A stretch of 64,000 nucleotides of DNA from Rheinheimera nanhaiensis E407-8 (GTDB lineage: Bacteria; Pseudomonadota; Gammaproteobacteria; Enterobacterales; Alteromonadaceae), in assembly GCF_000296695.1 (NCBI RefSeq), contig NZ_BAFK01000004.1:1-64000 (forward strand). Direction: 5' to 3'. A model generated the notes under the pieces. That model had not been told where the DNA came from, searched no databases, and worked only from the letters and a program-made list of their open reading frames with translations. This document shows, piece after piece, positions 15,338 through 22,884 of this stretch (positions within the stretch are counted from its first letter, which is position 1; each line of letters starts with the position of its first letter). The position numbers were made by a program, and so were the translations under genes.

Positions 15338-17650
15338 TTACGCGGCGTCAGCGTTCGGCGTCTGGGCTTCCAAAGCGCCGGGCTTAAAGCTGTCAACGCT
15401 GATGGCGCTAAAGCGCAATGTGTTCATCCGGTTTAGCTGCTGTGCTTCAGCCTCGCTCAGTACACCAACCTCCAGTGCCTGAGCAATGGTTTTGTCCAGT
15501 GGCTGTTTACGGGCCACTTTACCTTCGCGCTGCGCCTGGTAAATCTTTTTCATAAGCGGCTGTGCTTCATACATAGTGACAAAAGCGTTTTCCATCAGAC
15601 CGGTGGCGTCATTTTCATCCGCGCCTATGTAACACAGGTGGGTTAACCGGTCGCGCACAACACCGGGCTTAGACAAGGCTTCACAGATCTGAATAGCGGT
15701 AGCATCATCCGGCATCTTGTAGCCGATGCCAAACGGGAACACCAGGGTTTTTAGCACGCGCGCCACTACCCGGTTCGGGAAGTTAGCGAAGAAACCAGCA
15801 AAAGCGCGGCCAATTTCAAATAGCGCACGCTGCACACTGTAGTGAACAAACGGCAGATCGCACTGCTGACGGCCGTTGTCTTCATAAAACTTCAGTACGG
15901 CCGAGGCGATATACAGCTGGCTTAACACATCACCTAAACGGGCAGACAGCATTTCACGGCGCTTCAACTCGCCGCCTAATATCAGCATCGAAAAATCGGC
16001 GCTTAAGGCTAAAGCTCGGCTCATACGGCTTAACTGCTTGTAATAACGCGCCGTTTCACCCGATACCGGCGCACTGTTAAAGGCAGCAGCGGTTAAGCCC
16101 TGCCACAGGGCGCCAAAGGTATTACCGATAGCAAAGCCAATATGTTTCAGCAGCAAACTGTCGAATTGCTTTAAGCCCTGCTCTGCATCCGGATTCGCCG
16201 CTGCTTCCAGCTCTGCCAGTACATAAGGGTGGCAACGGGTAGCACCCTGACCGAAAATCATCAGGTTGCGGGTTAAAATATTGGCGCCCTCTACCGTAAT
16301 CGAAATAGGTATGCCCATATAACCATGTGCCAGATAATTCTTCGGCCCTACCTGAATGGCACGGCCAGCGTGAATATCAAAGGCATCGTTCATCAGGGTG
16401 CGCGACATTTCGGTCATATGGTATTTAGCAATAGCGGTAACCACGCTGGGGCTTAACTTCATGTCGATAGCACCGGCGGTCATTACCCGCATCGCTTCTA
16501 AACTGTAGGTTAAGCCGCCGATACGGGCTAACGACTCTTGCACGCCCTCAAATTTACCAATAGACATACCAAATTGCTGGCGCACATAACCATAAGCACC
16601 GGTCATACGGGCTGCCAAATGGCCAGTGGCGGTGGCAAGCGCTGGTAAGCTGATACCGCGGCCGGCTGATAAACATTCTACCAGCATCCGCCAGCCACGA
16701 CCGGCATAGTCCGGGCCGCCGATGATCCAATCCAGCGGAATAAACACATCTTTGCCGTAGGTGGTCCCGTTCATAAAGGCCATATTCATCGGGAAGTGAC
16801 GATCGCCAATTTGCACGCCTTTGTGGCTGGTTGGAATAAGCGCACAGGTAATGCCCAGCTCTTCTTTATCGCCAAGCAGCTTCTCAGGGTCGTACAGTTT
16901 AAACGCCAGCCCCAATACGGTCGCCACCGGCGCCAGTGTAATGTAGCGCTTATCCCAATTTAGCCGGATACCGGTAACTTCTTTACCGTCAAACTCGCCT
17001 TTACACACCACGCCGGTATCAGGAATACCGCCGGCATCTGAGCCAGCCTCCGGCCCGGTCAGGGCAAAACAGGGCACATCGGTGCCATTGGCTAAACTGG
17101 GCAGCCAAAAATCTTTTTGCTGCTGCGTACCATAGTGCATAAGAAGCTCACCCGGGCCTAACGAGTTGGGCACCATTACGGTAACAGCAGCGGTTAAGCT
17201 GCGGGTAGCAATGCGCGAAACGATAGTCGAGTTGGCAATAGCAGAAAATTCACGGCCACCGTAGGCTTTAGGGATGATCATGGCGAAGAAGCCTTCGCGC
17301 TTTAAATAATCCCACACGGCAACCGGCAGGTCGCGCTGCTCCTGCACTATCTTGTAGTCATCCAGCATACCAAGCAGGGTTTCTACCTGGTTGTCCATAA
17401 AGGCCTGCTCATCAGCGCTTAATTCCGGCTTAGGGAAGCTGTGTAGCTGTTGCCAGTCAGGTTTGCCTTTAAACAGTTCACCGTCCCACCACACATCGCC
17501 GGCTTCCATGGCTTCGCGCTCAGTATCAGACAGTGGCGGTAAGATCTTCTTAAATACGGTAAATACCGGCTTGGTAATCAGGTTACGGCGGATGTCGGCA
17601 ACGCCAAACACCACAGCCAGAGTAACGACCAATATTAACAGGATCAACAT
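15338..17650 (-). CDS. fadE: acyl-CoA dehydrogenase FadE
   Basis: A 770-residue, membrane-associated acyl-CoA dehydrogenase for the first step of fatty-acid beta-oxidation. It starts with a hydrophobic segment (MLILLILVVTLAVVFGV). The acyl-CoA dehydrogenase core includes FALTGPEAGSDAGGIPDTG near residue 190, and a FadE-type C-terminal extension follows. The length fits the E. coli-type FadE (about 814 residues). The ATG at 17650 is preferred over a GTG at 17665 because GGAAGG lies five bases before it. One base separates it from the psrA stop, so the two genes are coupled. Regulation by PsrA, through the operator upstream of psrA, is likely. Confidence 0.93.
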   Translation of the reverse strand: MLILLILVVTLAVVFGVADIRRNLITKPVFTVFKKILPPLSDTEREAMEAGDVWWDGELFKGKPDWQQLHSFPKPELSADEQAFMDNQVETLLGMLDDYKIVQEQRDLPVAVWDYLKREGFFAMIIPKAYGGREFSAIANSTIVSRIATRSLTAAVTVMVPNSLGPGELLMHYGTQQQKDFWLPSLANGTDVPCFALTGPEAGSDAGGIPDTGVVCKGEFDGKEVTGIRLNWDKRYITLAPVATVLGLAFKLYDPEKLLGDKEELGITCALIPTSHKGVQIGDRHFPMNMAFMNGTTYGKDVFIPLDWIIGGPDYAGRGWRMLVECLSAGRGISLPALATATGHLAARMTGAYGYVRQQFGMSIGKFEGVQESLARIGGLTYSLEAMRVMTAGAIDMKLSPSVVTAIAKYHMTEMSRTLMNDAFDIHAGRAIQVGPKNYLAHGYMGIPISITVEGANILTRNLMIFGQGATRCHPYVLAELEAAANPDAEQGLKQFDSLLLKHIGFAIGNTFGALWQGLTAAAFNSAPVSGETARYYKQLSRMSRALALSADFSMLILGGELKRREMLSARLGDVLSQLYIASAVLKFYEDNGRQQCDLPFVHYSVQRALFEIGRAFAGFFANFPNRVVARVLKTLVFPFGIGYKMPDDATAIQICEALSKPGVVRDRLTHLCYIGADENDATGLMENAFVTMYEAQPLMKKIYQAQREGKVARKQPLDKTIAQALEVGVLSEAEAQQLNRMNTLRFSAISVDSFKPGALEAQTPNADAA

Positions 17651-17651
17651 A

Positions 17652-18368
17652 TTACCTTCCTTCACTCGCCATCAGCGGCGCGGTTTGACTAAGTTGTGTT
17701 TGACTAAGTTGTGTTTGACTAAGTTGTGTAACTTGAGGTACCGGTGCAGCTATGGCAGCGGCTAAATACGGCAACAGACGTAGGATCACGCCTTCAATAT
17801 CGACTTTTTCGTTAAAATCGGCTTCGGCAATTTCCGCCAGCGCTTCACTCGATGCCATAGTAAACACAACGGTACCCAGCGAAAAATGCAGCCGCCAAAA
17901 CAGCTCACCGGCGGGTAAATCCGGGCAGGCCTGCTGTACCAGCAACACTAATTTATCCAGCACCCGACCATAATGATGATTGAAAAACCAGCGCAAATGC
18001 CCTTGTACATCAGTATAACCGCGGCCAAGTAACTGTAAAAATATCCGCGTGCCGTGCTGGTGTACTTTATTCAGCTCCAGCAAGGGTCGCACAAACACCG
18101 ACAACACCTGGTTTAGGCTGTTAGGCTGCTGCGACGCCAACAACCGGGTGAATTCCTGATCCAGCCTTGGCATTAAGACCACCAGATAGCGCTGTAACAC
18201 CGCCTGGATCAGCTCTTTTTTCGAGCCAAAATGGTAGTTTACCGACGCCAGGTTCACTTCTGCCTGACTGGTGATTTGCCTAAGCGAGGTGCCATTAAAA
18301 CCGGTTTCAGCAAACAGGCTTTGCGCAGCATCCAGTATTTTATGTTGCGTACTGAGTTTGTTCGACAT
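17652..18368 (-). CDS. psrA: TetR-family fatty-acid-responsive regulator PsrA
   Basis: A 238-residue regulator. The N-terminal helix-turn-helix spans about residues 5-50, with ILDAAQSLFAETGFNGTSL and VNLASVNYHFGSKKELIQAV, a wording close to PsrA of pseudomonads and Shewanella. Such proteins repress beta-oxidation genes, often including their own operon, until acyl-CoA is bound. The ATG at 18368 is used because homology begins there; the upstream open extension to 18509 covers the promoter. The C terminus is odd: three in-frame 15-base repeats add a TQLSQ-type pentapeptide run before the end. The gene ends one base before fadE, whose ribosome site lies inside the psrA tail. Confidence 0.87.
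   Translation of the reverse strand: MSNKLSTQHKILDAAQSLFAETGFNGTSLRQITSQAEVNLASVNYHFGSKKELIQAVLQRYLVVLMPRLDQEFTRLLASQQPNSLNQVLSVFVRPLLELNKVHQHGTRIFLQLLGRGYTDVQGHLRWFFNHHYGRVLDKLVLLVQQACPDLPAGELFWRLHFSLGTVVFTMASSEALAEIAEADFNEKVDIEGVILRLLPYLAAAIAAPVPQVTQLSQTQLSQTQLSQTAPLMASEGR
17683..17727 (-). repeat. three tandem 15-bp repeats inside the psrA 3' end
   Basis: Three identical copies of GTTTGACTAAGTTGT (plus-strand reading) start at 17683, 17698 and 17713. They encode a Gln/Ser/Thr/Leu pentapeptide repeat in the last 25 residues of PsrA. The length is a multiple of three, so gain or loss of a unit keeps the frame. Confidence 0.97.
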
Positions 18369-18381
18369 AAGCCAACCAATA

Positions 18382-18400
18382 TTTAAACAGATGTTTGAAA
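18382..18400. promoter_or_regulatory. probable PsrA operator
   Basis: TTTAAACAGATGTTTGAAA is a near-perfect palindrome with AAAC-N4-GTTT half-sites in the opposite-strand reading, matching the fatty-acid regulator PsrA motif. It lies 14-32 bases upstream of the psrA start, where binding would block transcription of psrA-fadE. A further half-site-like GTTTGAA follows at 18406-18412. Confidence 0.6.
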
Positions 18401-18583
18401 TGTACGTTTGAATACCTAAACTGTCAAGCGACAAATGCGCCACTGGTCCAACCTCAGTGGCCAAAATTACGGCAATTTGGGGACATTTTCGCCAATTGTT
18501 AAAAACCACTTGACAGCATGAGGCAGATCCGCGAGTTTAAGCGCTAAGTGTTCCCCATTTCTTCAGAGACAGGAGGCGTAATT

Positions 18584-18658
18584 ATGCAAAAATGTGCAGT
18601 TAATCATTACGGCTACTACGTCTCGCCCTACTACTTGTCCGAGTGGTTCAACAATTAG
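18584..18658 (+). CDS. Tyr-rich 24-residue leader peptide upstream of the TonB receptor
   Basis: ATG at 18584 is preceded at seven bases by a perfect AGGAGG (18571-18576), one of the best ribosome sites in the window, and the frame closes with TAG at 18656. The peptide begins MQKCAVNHYGYY and ends YYLSEWFNN. It has five tyrosines (all TAC codons, at residues 9, 11, 12, 16 and 17), plus one Trp and one Phe. It has no signal peptide or known family match that I recognise. The tight aromatic codon cluster, the strong ribosome site and the alternative RNA stems just downstream fit a transcription-attenuation leader. A free-standing small protein or a peptide precursor is also possible. Confidence 0.6.
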   Translation: MQKCAVNHYGYYVSPYYLSEWFNN

Positions 18659-18662
18659 TTCT

Positions 18663-18768
18663 CCCTCTGCGTCTGGCAGAGGGTAAGCTGACAATCCATT
18701 TCTAACGCTTGATGCTGGCCATATTACCTGGCCCGGTATGGCATTGGAGATCCCTCTGCTAAGACGCA
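18663..18768 (+). promoter_or_regulatory. candidate attenuator with mutually exclusive stems
   Basis: Region 1 CCCTCTGC (18663-18670) pairs with region 2 GCAGAGGG (18676-18683). Region 2 can instead pair with an identical second copy CCCTCTGC at 18752-18759. TGCGTCT in region 1 (18668-18674) can pair with AGACGCA at 18762-18768. A further stem GCCATA/TATGGC (18718-18742) sits in the loop, and T-rich sequence follows region 4. This is the geometry of a leader-peptide attenuator, but the T-run after the 2:3 stem is imperfect, so control at translation is also possible. Confidence 0.45.
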
Positions 18769-18830
18769 TTTTTACTGCTTTTTAATCAGATCGCCTTTAA
18801 AGGCGGCGTTTATTATCCAGAGGAATGTGT

Positions 18831-21434
18831 ATGTACATTAAAGCAAAAATGAAGCTATCTACCCTAAGTATGGCCATGCTGATGGCAACGTCCGGTTATG
18901 CCGTGCAGGCCGCCGAATCAGCTGAAGCCGAACAGGAGAAAATTGAAAAAATTCAGGTGACCGGTTCACGCTTAAAAGGCGTGGATATGGAAGGCGCCAA
19001 CCCGGTACAAATTTTCAGCCGGGAAGACATGGCAAACCGCGGTTATGACAGCGTAGGCTCATTCCTGCGCGATCTGCCGCAAGCCTCCAGCGCCGGTACC
19101 TTTACCGAAAATGGCGGTGTAGGTGGTGCCGATGGCGCACCGGCCGGCTCTTCCGGTGTCAGTTTACGCGGCCTGGGCAGCAGCTCTACGCTGGTGCTGG
19201 TAAACGGCCGGCGGGTGGCGGTCGACTCCTTTACCAACGGTTTTGACTCTTTTGTTAACGTTAACGCCATTCCGATGTCGGCACTGGAACGGATAGAAGT
19301 GTTGACCGATGGCGCCTCCTCAGTTTATGGCTCTGATGCCATTGCCGGGGTAATTAACTTTATCCTGCGTAAAGATGTTGAAGGCCATGAATTTTCCGCC
19401 TCCTACGGTGACGATACCAAGAGCAGCGACTTTGGCCGTACCAACCTGACCTATGTCGGCGGTTTTAGTACCGCTAACAGCAATACCACTGTCGTGATTG
19501 ACTACTTTGACCGCGAGGCCTTGTTTAACAGCGACCGGCCGATTGAGGTTACACTGAAATCCAGTACCCGCGTGACTATCGATGGCGCCGATTATGCCGA
19601 GCCCTGGTGTGGTGATGATGTCAGTAACGGCGGTACCCGCTGTCGTTATGACTATGTGATAGAACGTGCTATTCAGCCCGATACCAAAGCCGTTGGCGCT
19701 ACCCTGCACCACAACTACCGTTTAAGTAACGGCAGCGAGTTCTTCGCCGAAGCCATGTATCAGAATAATACCGGCTCGGCCTATGACGCCGCCGCCGCTT
19801 TTGATGTTGACGTTGCCGGCGACTCTGCGCTGGTCCCGCAATGGGCGCGCGACATTGATGCGTTAGACGGTGAAGTGAACGACATTCGTGTGCGCTCCCG
19901 CTTCCCGGAAACCCGCATCCAGGACTACGACACAACCAGCTACCGTGTATTAGCCGGTCTACGCGGTGAAATCGCCGACTGGTCGTGGGAGACCGCCGCC
20001 ACTTATGGTAAGACTGAAAACGAAATTACCCATGTGCAAGGCTACATGGGTAGAGACAAAGTTATCGCCGGCATTGCAGACGGTAGTTTTGACCCTTTTA
20101 ACCTCGGCCGTGACAACAGTGAAGCGCAGCGCGCTGCCGTACGTGAACTGGCACCACGCCTTGGTGAGTCTGAAGTGTTATCGCTCGACTTTAACTTTGC
20201 CGGTGATTTACCGCTGGAGCTGTCAGCCGGTAATATCAGTGCCGTCTTTGGTGGTGAGTTCAGAAGTGAAGATATCTTTGACCGGCCAGCGCAAATTGCC
20301 AAAGAAGGCGGAGTATTTGCGCTAGGCGCCAGCGATGCGGCAGCAGATCGTACGCAATACGCCGCTTATGCGGAATTTAATGTGCCGCTGGCAGATAACC
20401 TGGATTTAATTGCCGCCCTGCGCTATGACCATTACAGCGATTTTGGTGGCGATGTTAACCCTAAATTGTCACTGCGCTACCGCGCTACCGATGATTTAAT
20501 TATGCGGGCGTCATGGAGCACCGGCTTTAGAGCACCTTCGCTGTCTCAGCTTGGCGCAGGTGAATCACTAGGCACTGCCTACATTAATTGTGGTGCTGAC
20601 CAACCCTTTGATGCCCTGTGTGGCGATTTTGGCGCCTCTTTTGGTGAGCTGGAGCTGGACCAGGAGACCATTGGTAACCGCGGCCTGGATGCAGAAAACT
20701 CAGAAGCCATTAACCTGGGGTTCTCCTGGAACCTGACAGAAAACCTGCAACTGACCGCCGATTATTGGCGCTATGAGCATACCGACATTGTTGACGTGGA
20801 TGCCAATACCACCCTTAAAGCCTGTATCGCGGGCAGTGCACCGGTAACAGGCAGCATCGCTGCACTTAACGGCGAGTTTGGTTGTGTGCTGGACGGCGGT
20901 GGCGATCTGGTGTTTTTACGCACCGGCTTCTTTAACGTCGGTAGCCAAAAAACCGATGGTGTCGATATTAAACTGACTTATCGTCTGGAAACCGAGCAGC
21001 TGGGGACCTTTAAACTGTTTGCCGCCGGCACCAAAACCTTCAGTTATGAGCGGCAAATTAATGCTGAGACACCAGCGGAAGATTTACTGGGCCGTTTAAG
21101 CGGTGCTAATGAAATTGCCCGGCCAGACTTAGTTGCTGATGCTGGCGTAGACTGGCAGTTAAATAACTGGACTGCCAGTTTATCTGCCCATTACATCAGT
21201 GAGTTAGGTGACGGCGACTTTAAATTTGGCGGCAACGAAACCGTGGATGCCTGGACAGTGTTCAGCGGTAGCCTGGGGTACGATCTGACCGACAATCAGT
21301 CGTTACTGTTAAGCGTGCGTAACCTGACTGACAAAAAGCCACCTTACGCCTCTTCACCCACTAATGGTTATGCCAGCTCGGTACATGACTGGATAGGCCG
21401 CTTGTGGACAGTGCGTTACACAGTTCGCTTCTGA
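18831..21434 (+). CDS. TonB-dependent outer-membrane receptor
   Basis: An 867-residue outer-membrane transporter. A signal peptide (about residues 1-28, ending SGYAVQA) is followed by a TonB-box-like stretch IEKIQVTGSRL, a plug domain with SLRGLGSSSTLVLVNGRR and ERIEVLTDGASSVYGSDAIAGVINFI, and a beta barrel closing with WTVRYTVRF. The ATG at 18831 has AGGA at a six-base distance; an ATG six bases earlier overlaps that site and is rejected. The plug type is the large group without siderophore assignment that is abundant in Alteromonadales, where peptides or sugars are common ligands. A DPP-IV-like peptidase nearby and the Tyr-rich leader hint at peptide uptake, which is only an inference. Confidence 0.93.
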   Translation: MYIKAKMKLSTLSMAMLMATSGYAVQAAESAEAEQEKIEKIQVTGSRLKGVDMEGANPVQIFSREDMANRGYDSVGSFLRDLPQASSAGTFTENGGVGGADGAPAGSSGVSLRGLGSSSTLVLVNGRRVAVDSFTNGFDSFVNVNAIPMSALERIEVLTDGASSVYGSDAIAGVINFILRKDVEGHEFSASYGDDTKSSDFGRTNLTYVGGFSTANSNTTVVIDYFDREALFNSDRPIEVTLKSSTRVTIDGADYAEPWCGDDVSNGGTRCRYDYVIERAIQPDTKAVGATLHHNYRLSNGSEFFAEAMYQNNTGSAYDAAAAFDVDVAGDSALVPQWARDIDALDGEVNDIRVRSRFPETRIQDYDTTSYRVLAGLRGEIADWSWETAATYGKTENEITHVQGYMGRDKVIAGIADGSFDPFNLGRDNSEAQRAAVRELAPRLGESEVLSLDFNFAGDLPLELSAGNISAVFGGEFRSEDIFDRPAQIAKEGGVFALGASDAAADRTQYAAYAEFNVPLADNLDLIAALRYDHYSDFGGDVNPKLSLRYRATDDLIMRASWSTGFRAPSLSQLGAGESLGTAYINCGADQPFDALCGDFGASFGELELDQETIGNRGLDAENSEAINLGFSWNLTENLQLTADYWRYEHTDIVDVDANTTLKACIAGSAPVTGSIAALNGEFGCVLDGGGDLVFLRTGFFNVGSQKTDGVDIKLTYRLETEQLGTFKLFAAGTKTFSYERQINAETPAEDLLGRLSGANEIARPDLVADAGVDWQLNNWTASLSAHYISELGDGDFKFGGNETVDAWTVFSGSLGYDLTDNQSLLLSVRNLTDKKPPYASSPTNGYASSVHDWIGRLWTVRYTVRF

Positions 21435-21449
21435 TCTGAGGCAAACAGC

Positions 21450-21477
21450 AAAGGCCAGAGCTATCTGGCCTTTTTTT
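21450..21477 (+). terminator. terminator after the TonB receptor
   Basis: AAAGGCCAG pairs with CTGGCCTTT around AGCTAT and is followed by a run of Ts, 16 bases after the receptor stop. Confidence 0.9.
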
Positions 21478-21554
21478 GTTTTATATCACTGGTATTGTGC
21501 CGTCAGGGCTTTACACTAATAGTTGTTGTTAAACTGTCTGGCGCGGAGCACCGC

Positions 21555-22811
21555 TTGTCTGTCTTAAAACTTAAACCTGATGAACTCAAGCTCGGTTATG
21601 CCGTTAAGTTACCGGGCAGCTGGATGAAACACCCGTTTTTATCCGGCGAAATTCTGATTGAAAACCCACAGCAACTGCAGATCATCCGTGCGTTGCAGTT
21701 GGATTATGTGTTTTTTTATCCCGATAAAAGTAAAAAAATGCTGCAGCCGGCCGATCTCAGCGAAGAAGATCAGGCCAGCTTTAATATGGCAGCCAGTGAA
21801 GCCCAGCTTAAAATGCAGCAGGAAAAAATGCTGCGTATCGAACAAGCCAAAGCCAACCGGCGCGACATTCAAAAAACAGAAAAAGCCTTTGCCCAATCGC
21901 TGATCCAGGTAAGAGCCCTGATGAGCAAAATTCAGGGCCGTCCACTGAACGCCATTGCTGACGCCAGCAGCTTAATTAGCGCCATGGCCGATGTACTGTT
22001 AGGGGCAGACTCGTTAATTTTGCACTTGATTTCAGCGGCTAACAAAGAGCAGGAAGGGCTGTATTACCATGCGCTTAACGTTGCTACTTTATCGATGATG
22101 CTGGCGAAAAACCTGAAACTAAGCGCGAATGACATTAAAGCCGTGGGTATGGGCGCGCTGTTTCACGATATTGGCAAGCTAAAAATCCCATCACAGATAT
22201 TACGTAAAACCACACTACTTACTGCGCCGGAGCAAAACCTGCTTAAGCTGCATACCAAATACGGTGTTGAGCTGGTTGGCCTGACCGACACCTTTCCACT
22301 GCAGGCCTGGCCTATTATTGAGCAACATTACGAGCTGATTGACGGCAGCGGTTATCCCAAAGGCTTAACCGAGCCACAAATAGACAAACTGGCCCGTATT
22401 GTATGTGTGGTAAATTGTTTTGATAATCTGTGTCACCCGCTGGATATCAGCAAAGCGCGCTCGCCGCACCATGCGTTATCCTACATGTACCGCAGTATGA
22501 AAGGTAAGCTACCCGAGCTTGAAATGCGGGTCATGATTAAAATGATGGGCGTGTACCCGCCTGGCACCATAGTGCAGTTATCGGACCAGCGTATTGGCAT
22601 AGTAATGTCGGTAAACAGCGACAACCTGCTGTGCCCCAATGTGATGGTGTACGACGCCGATGTGCCAAGATTAGAAGCCCCGGTGCTGACCTTAGATCAG
22701 GATACGCTAAGCATAGTTAAGGTGTTAAAAATTCAGTCGCTACCACAGCAAGTGGCAGAGTATTTAAATCCCAGAGCCCAGGTTAGCTATCATTTGCAGG
22801 GCAAACCCTAA
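21555..22811 (+). CDS. HD-GYP domain protein with DUF3391 N terminus
   Basis: A 418-residue protein started at a TTG (21555) because GGAG sits six bases upstream and the DUF3391 homology (SVLKLKPDELKLGYAVKLPG) begins right there. DUF3391 covers about residues 1-130, and the HD-GYP domain about 150-330 with FHDIGKLKIP and DGSGYPKG. Such proteins usually hydrolyse cyclic di-GMP. Here the usual HHE metal-ligand motif reads QHYELIDGSGYP, so one histidine is replaced by Tyr, and the later VxDxYD motif reads VNCFDNL. Activity may be reduced or altered. The gene stands alone between two terminators. Confidence 0.85.
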   Translation: MSVLKLKPDELKLGYAVKLPGSWMKHPFLSGEILIENPQQLQIIRALQLDYVFFYPDKSKKMLQPADLSEEDQASFNMAASEAQLKMQQEKMLRIEQAKANRRDIQKTEKAFAQSLIQVRALMSKIQGRPLNAIADASSLISAMADVLLGADSLILHLISAANKEQEGLYYHALNVATLSMMLAKNLKLSANDIKAVGMGALFHDIGKLKIPSQILRKTTLLTAPEQNLLKLHTKYGVELVGLTDTFPLQAWPIIEQHYELIDGSGYPKGLTEPQIDKLARIVCVVNCFDNLCHPLDISKARSPHHALSYMYRSMKGKLPELEMRVMIKMMGVYPPGTIVQLSDQRIGIVMSVNSDNLLCPNVMVYDADVPRLEAPVLTLDQDTLSIVKVLKIQSLPQQVAEYLNPRAQVSYHLQGKP

Positions 22812-22846
22812 ACGCTTAACCGTTAAAGCAGCAAGGCTGATCAGAC

Positions 22847-22873
22847 AAAAGCCGGCACACTATGCCGGCTTTT
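22847..22873. terminator. bidirectional terminator between HD-GYP and peptidase genes
   Basis: AAAAGCCGGCA pairs with TGCCGGCTTTT around a five-base loop between two convergent genes. T-runs are present in both directions. Confidence 0.92.
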
Positions 22874-22884
22874 CTGTTGCCAAC

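Larger units (their letters stand above)
18369..18830. other. intergenic region between psrA and the TonB receptor
   Basis: This stretch of 462 bases holds the psrA promoter and operator at its left end, then a 24-codon leader ORF with a strong ribosome site (18584-18658), and a set of RNA stems between 18663 and 18768 leading into the receptor gene. A palindrome GCCTTTAAAGGC at about 18793-18804 lies just before the receptor ribosome site. No tRNA or known riboswitch was recognised. Confidence 0.7.

Noticed and set aside
17683-17727. Possible CRISPR-like repeat
   Set aside because: The three 15-base copies are contiguous with no spacers and lie inside a coding sequence.
18563-18769. 68-codon minus-strand open frame over the leader region
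   Set aside because: It has no ribosome site and is opposite the small ORF with a perfect AGGAGG; the plus-strand reading is much better supported.
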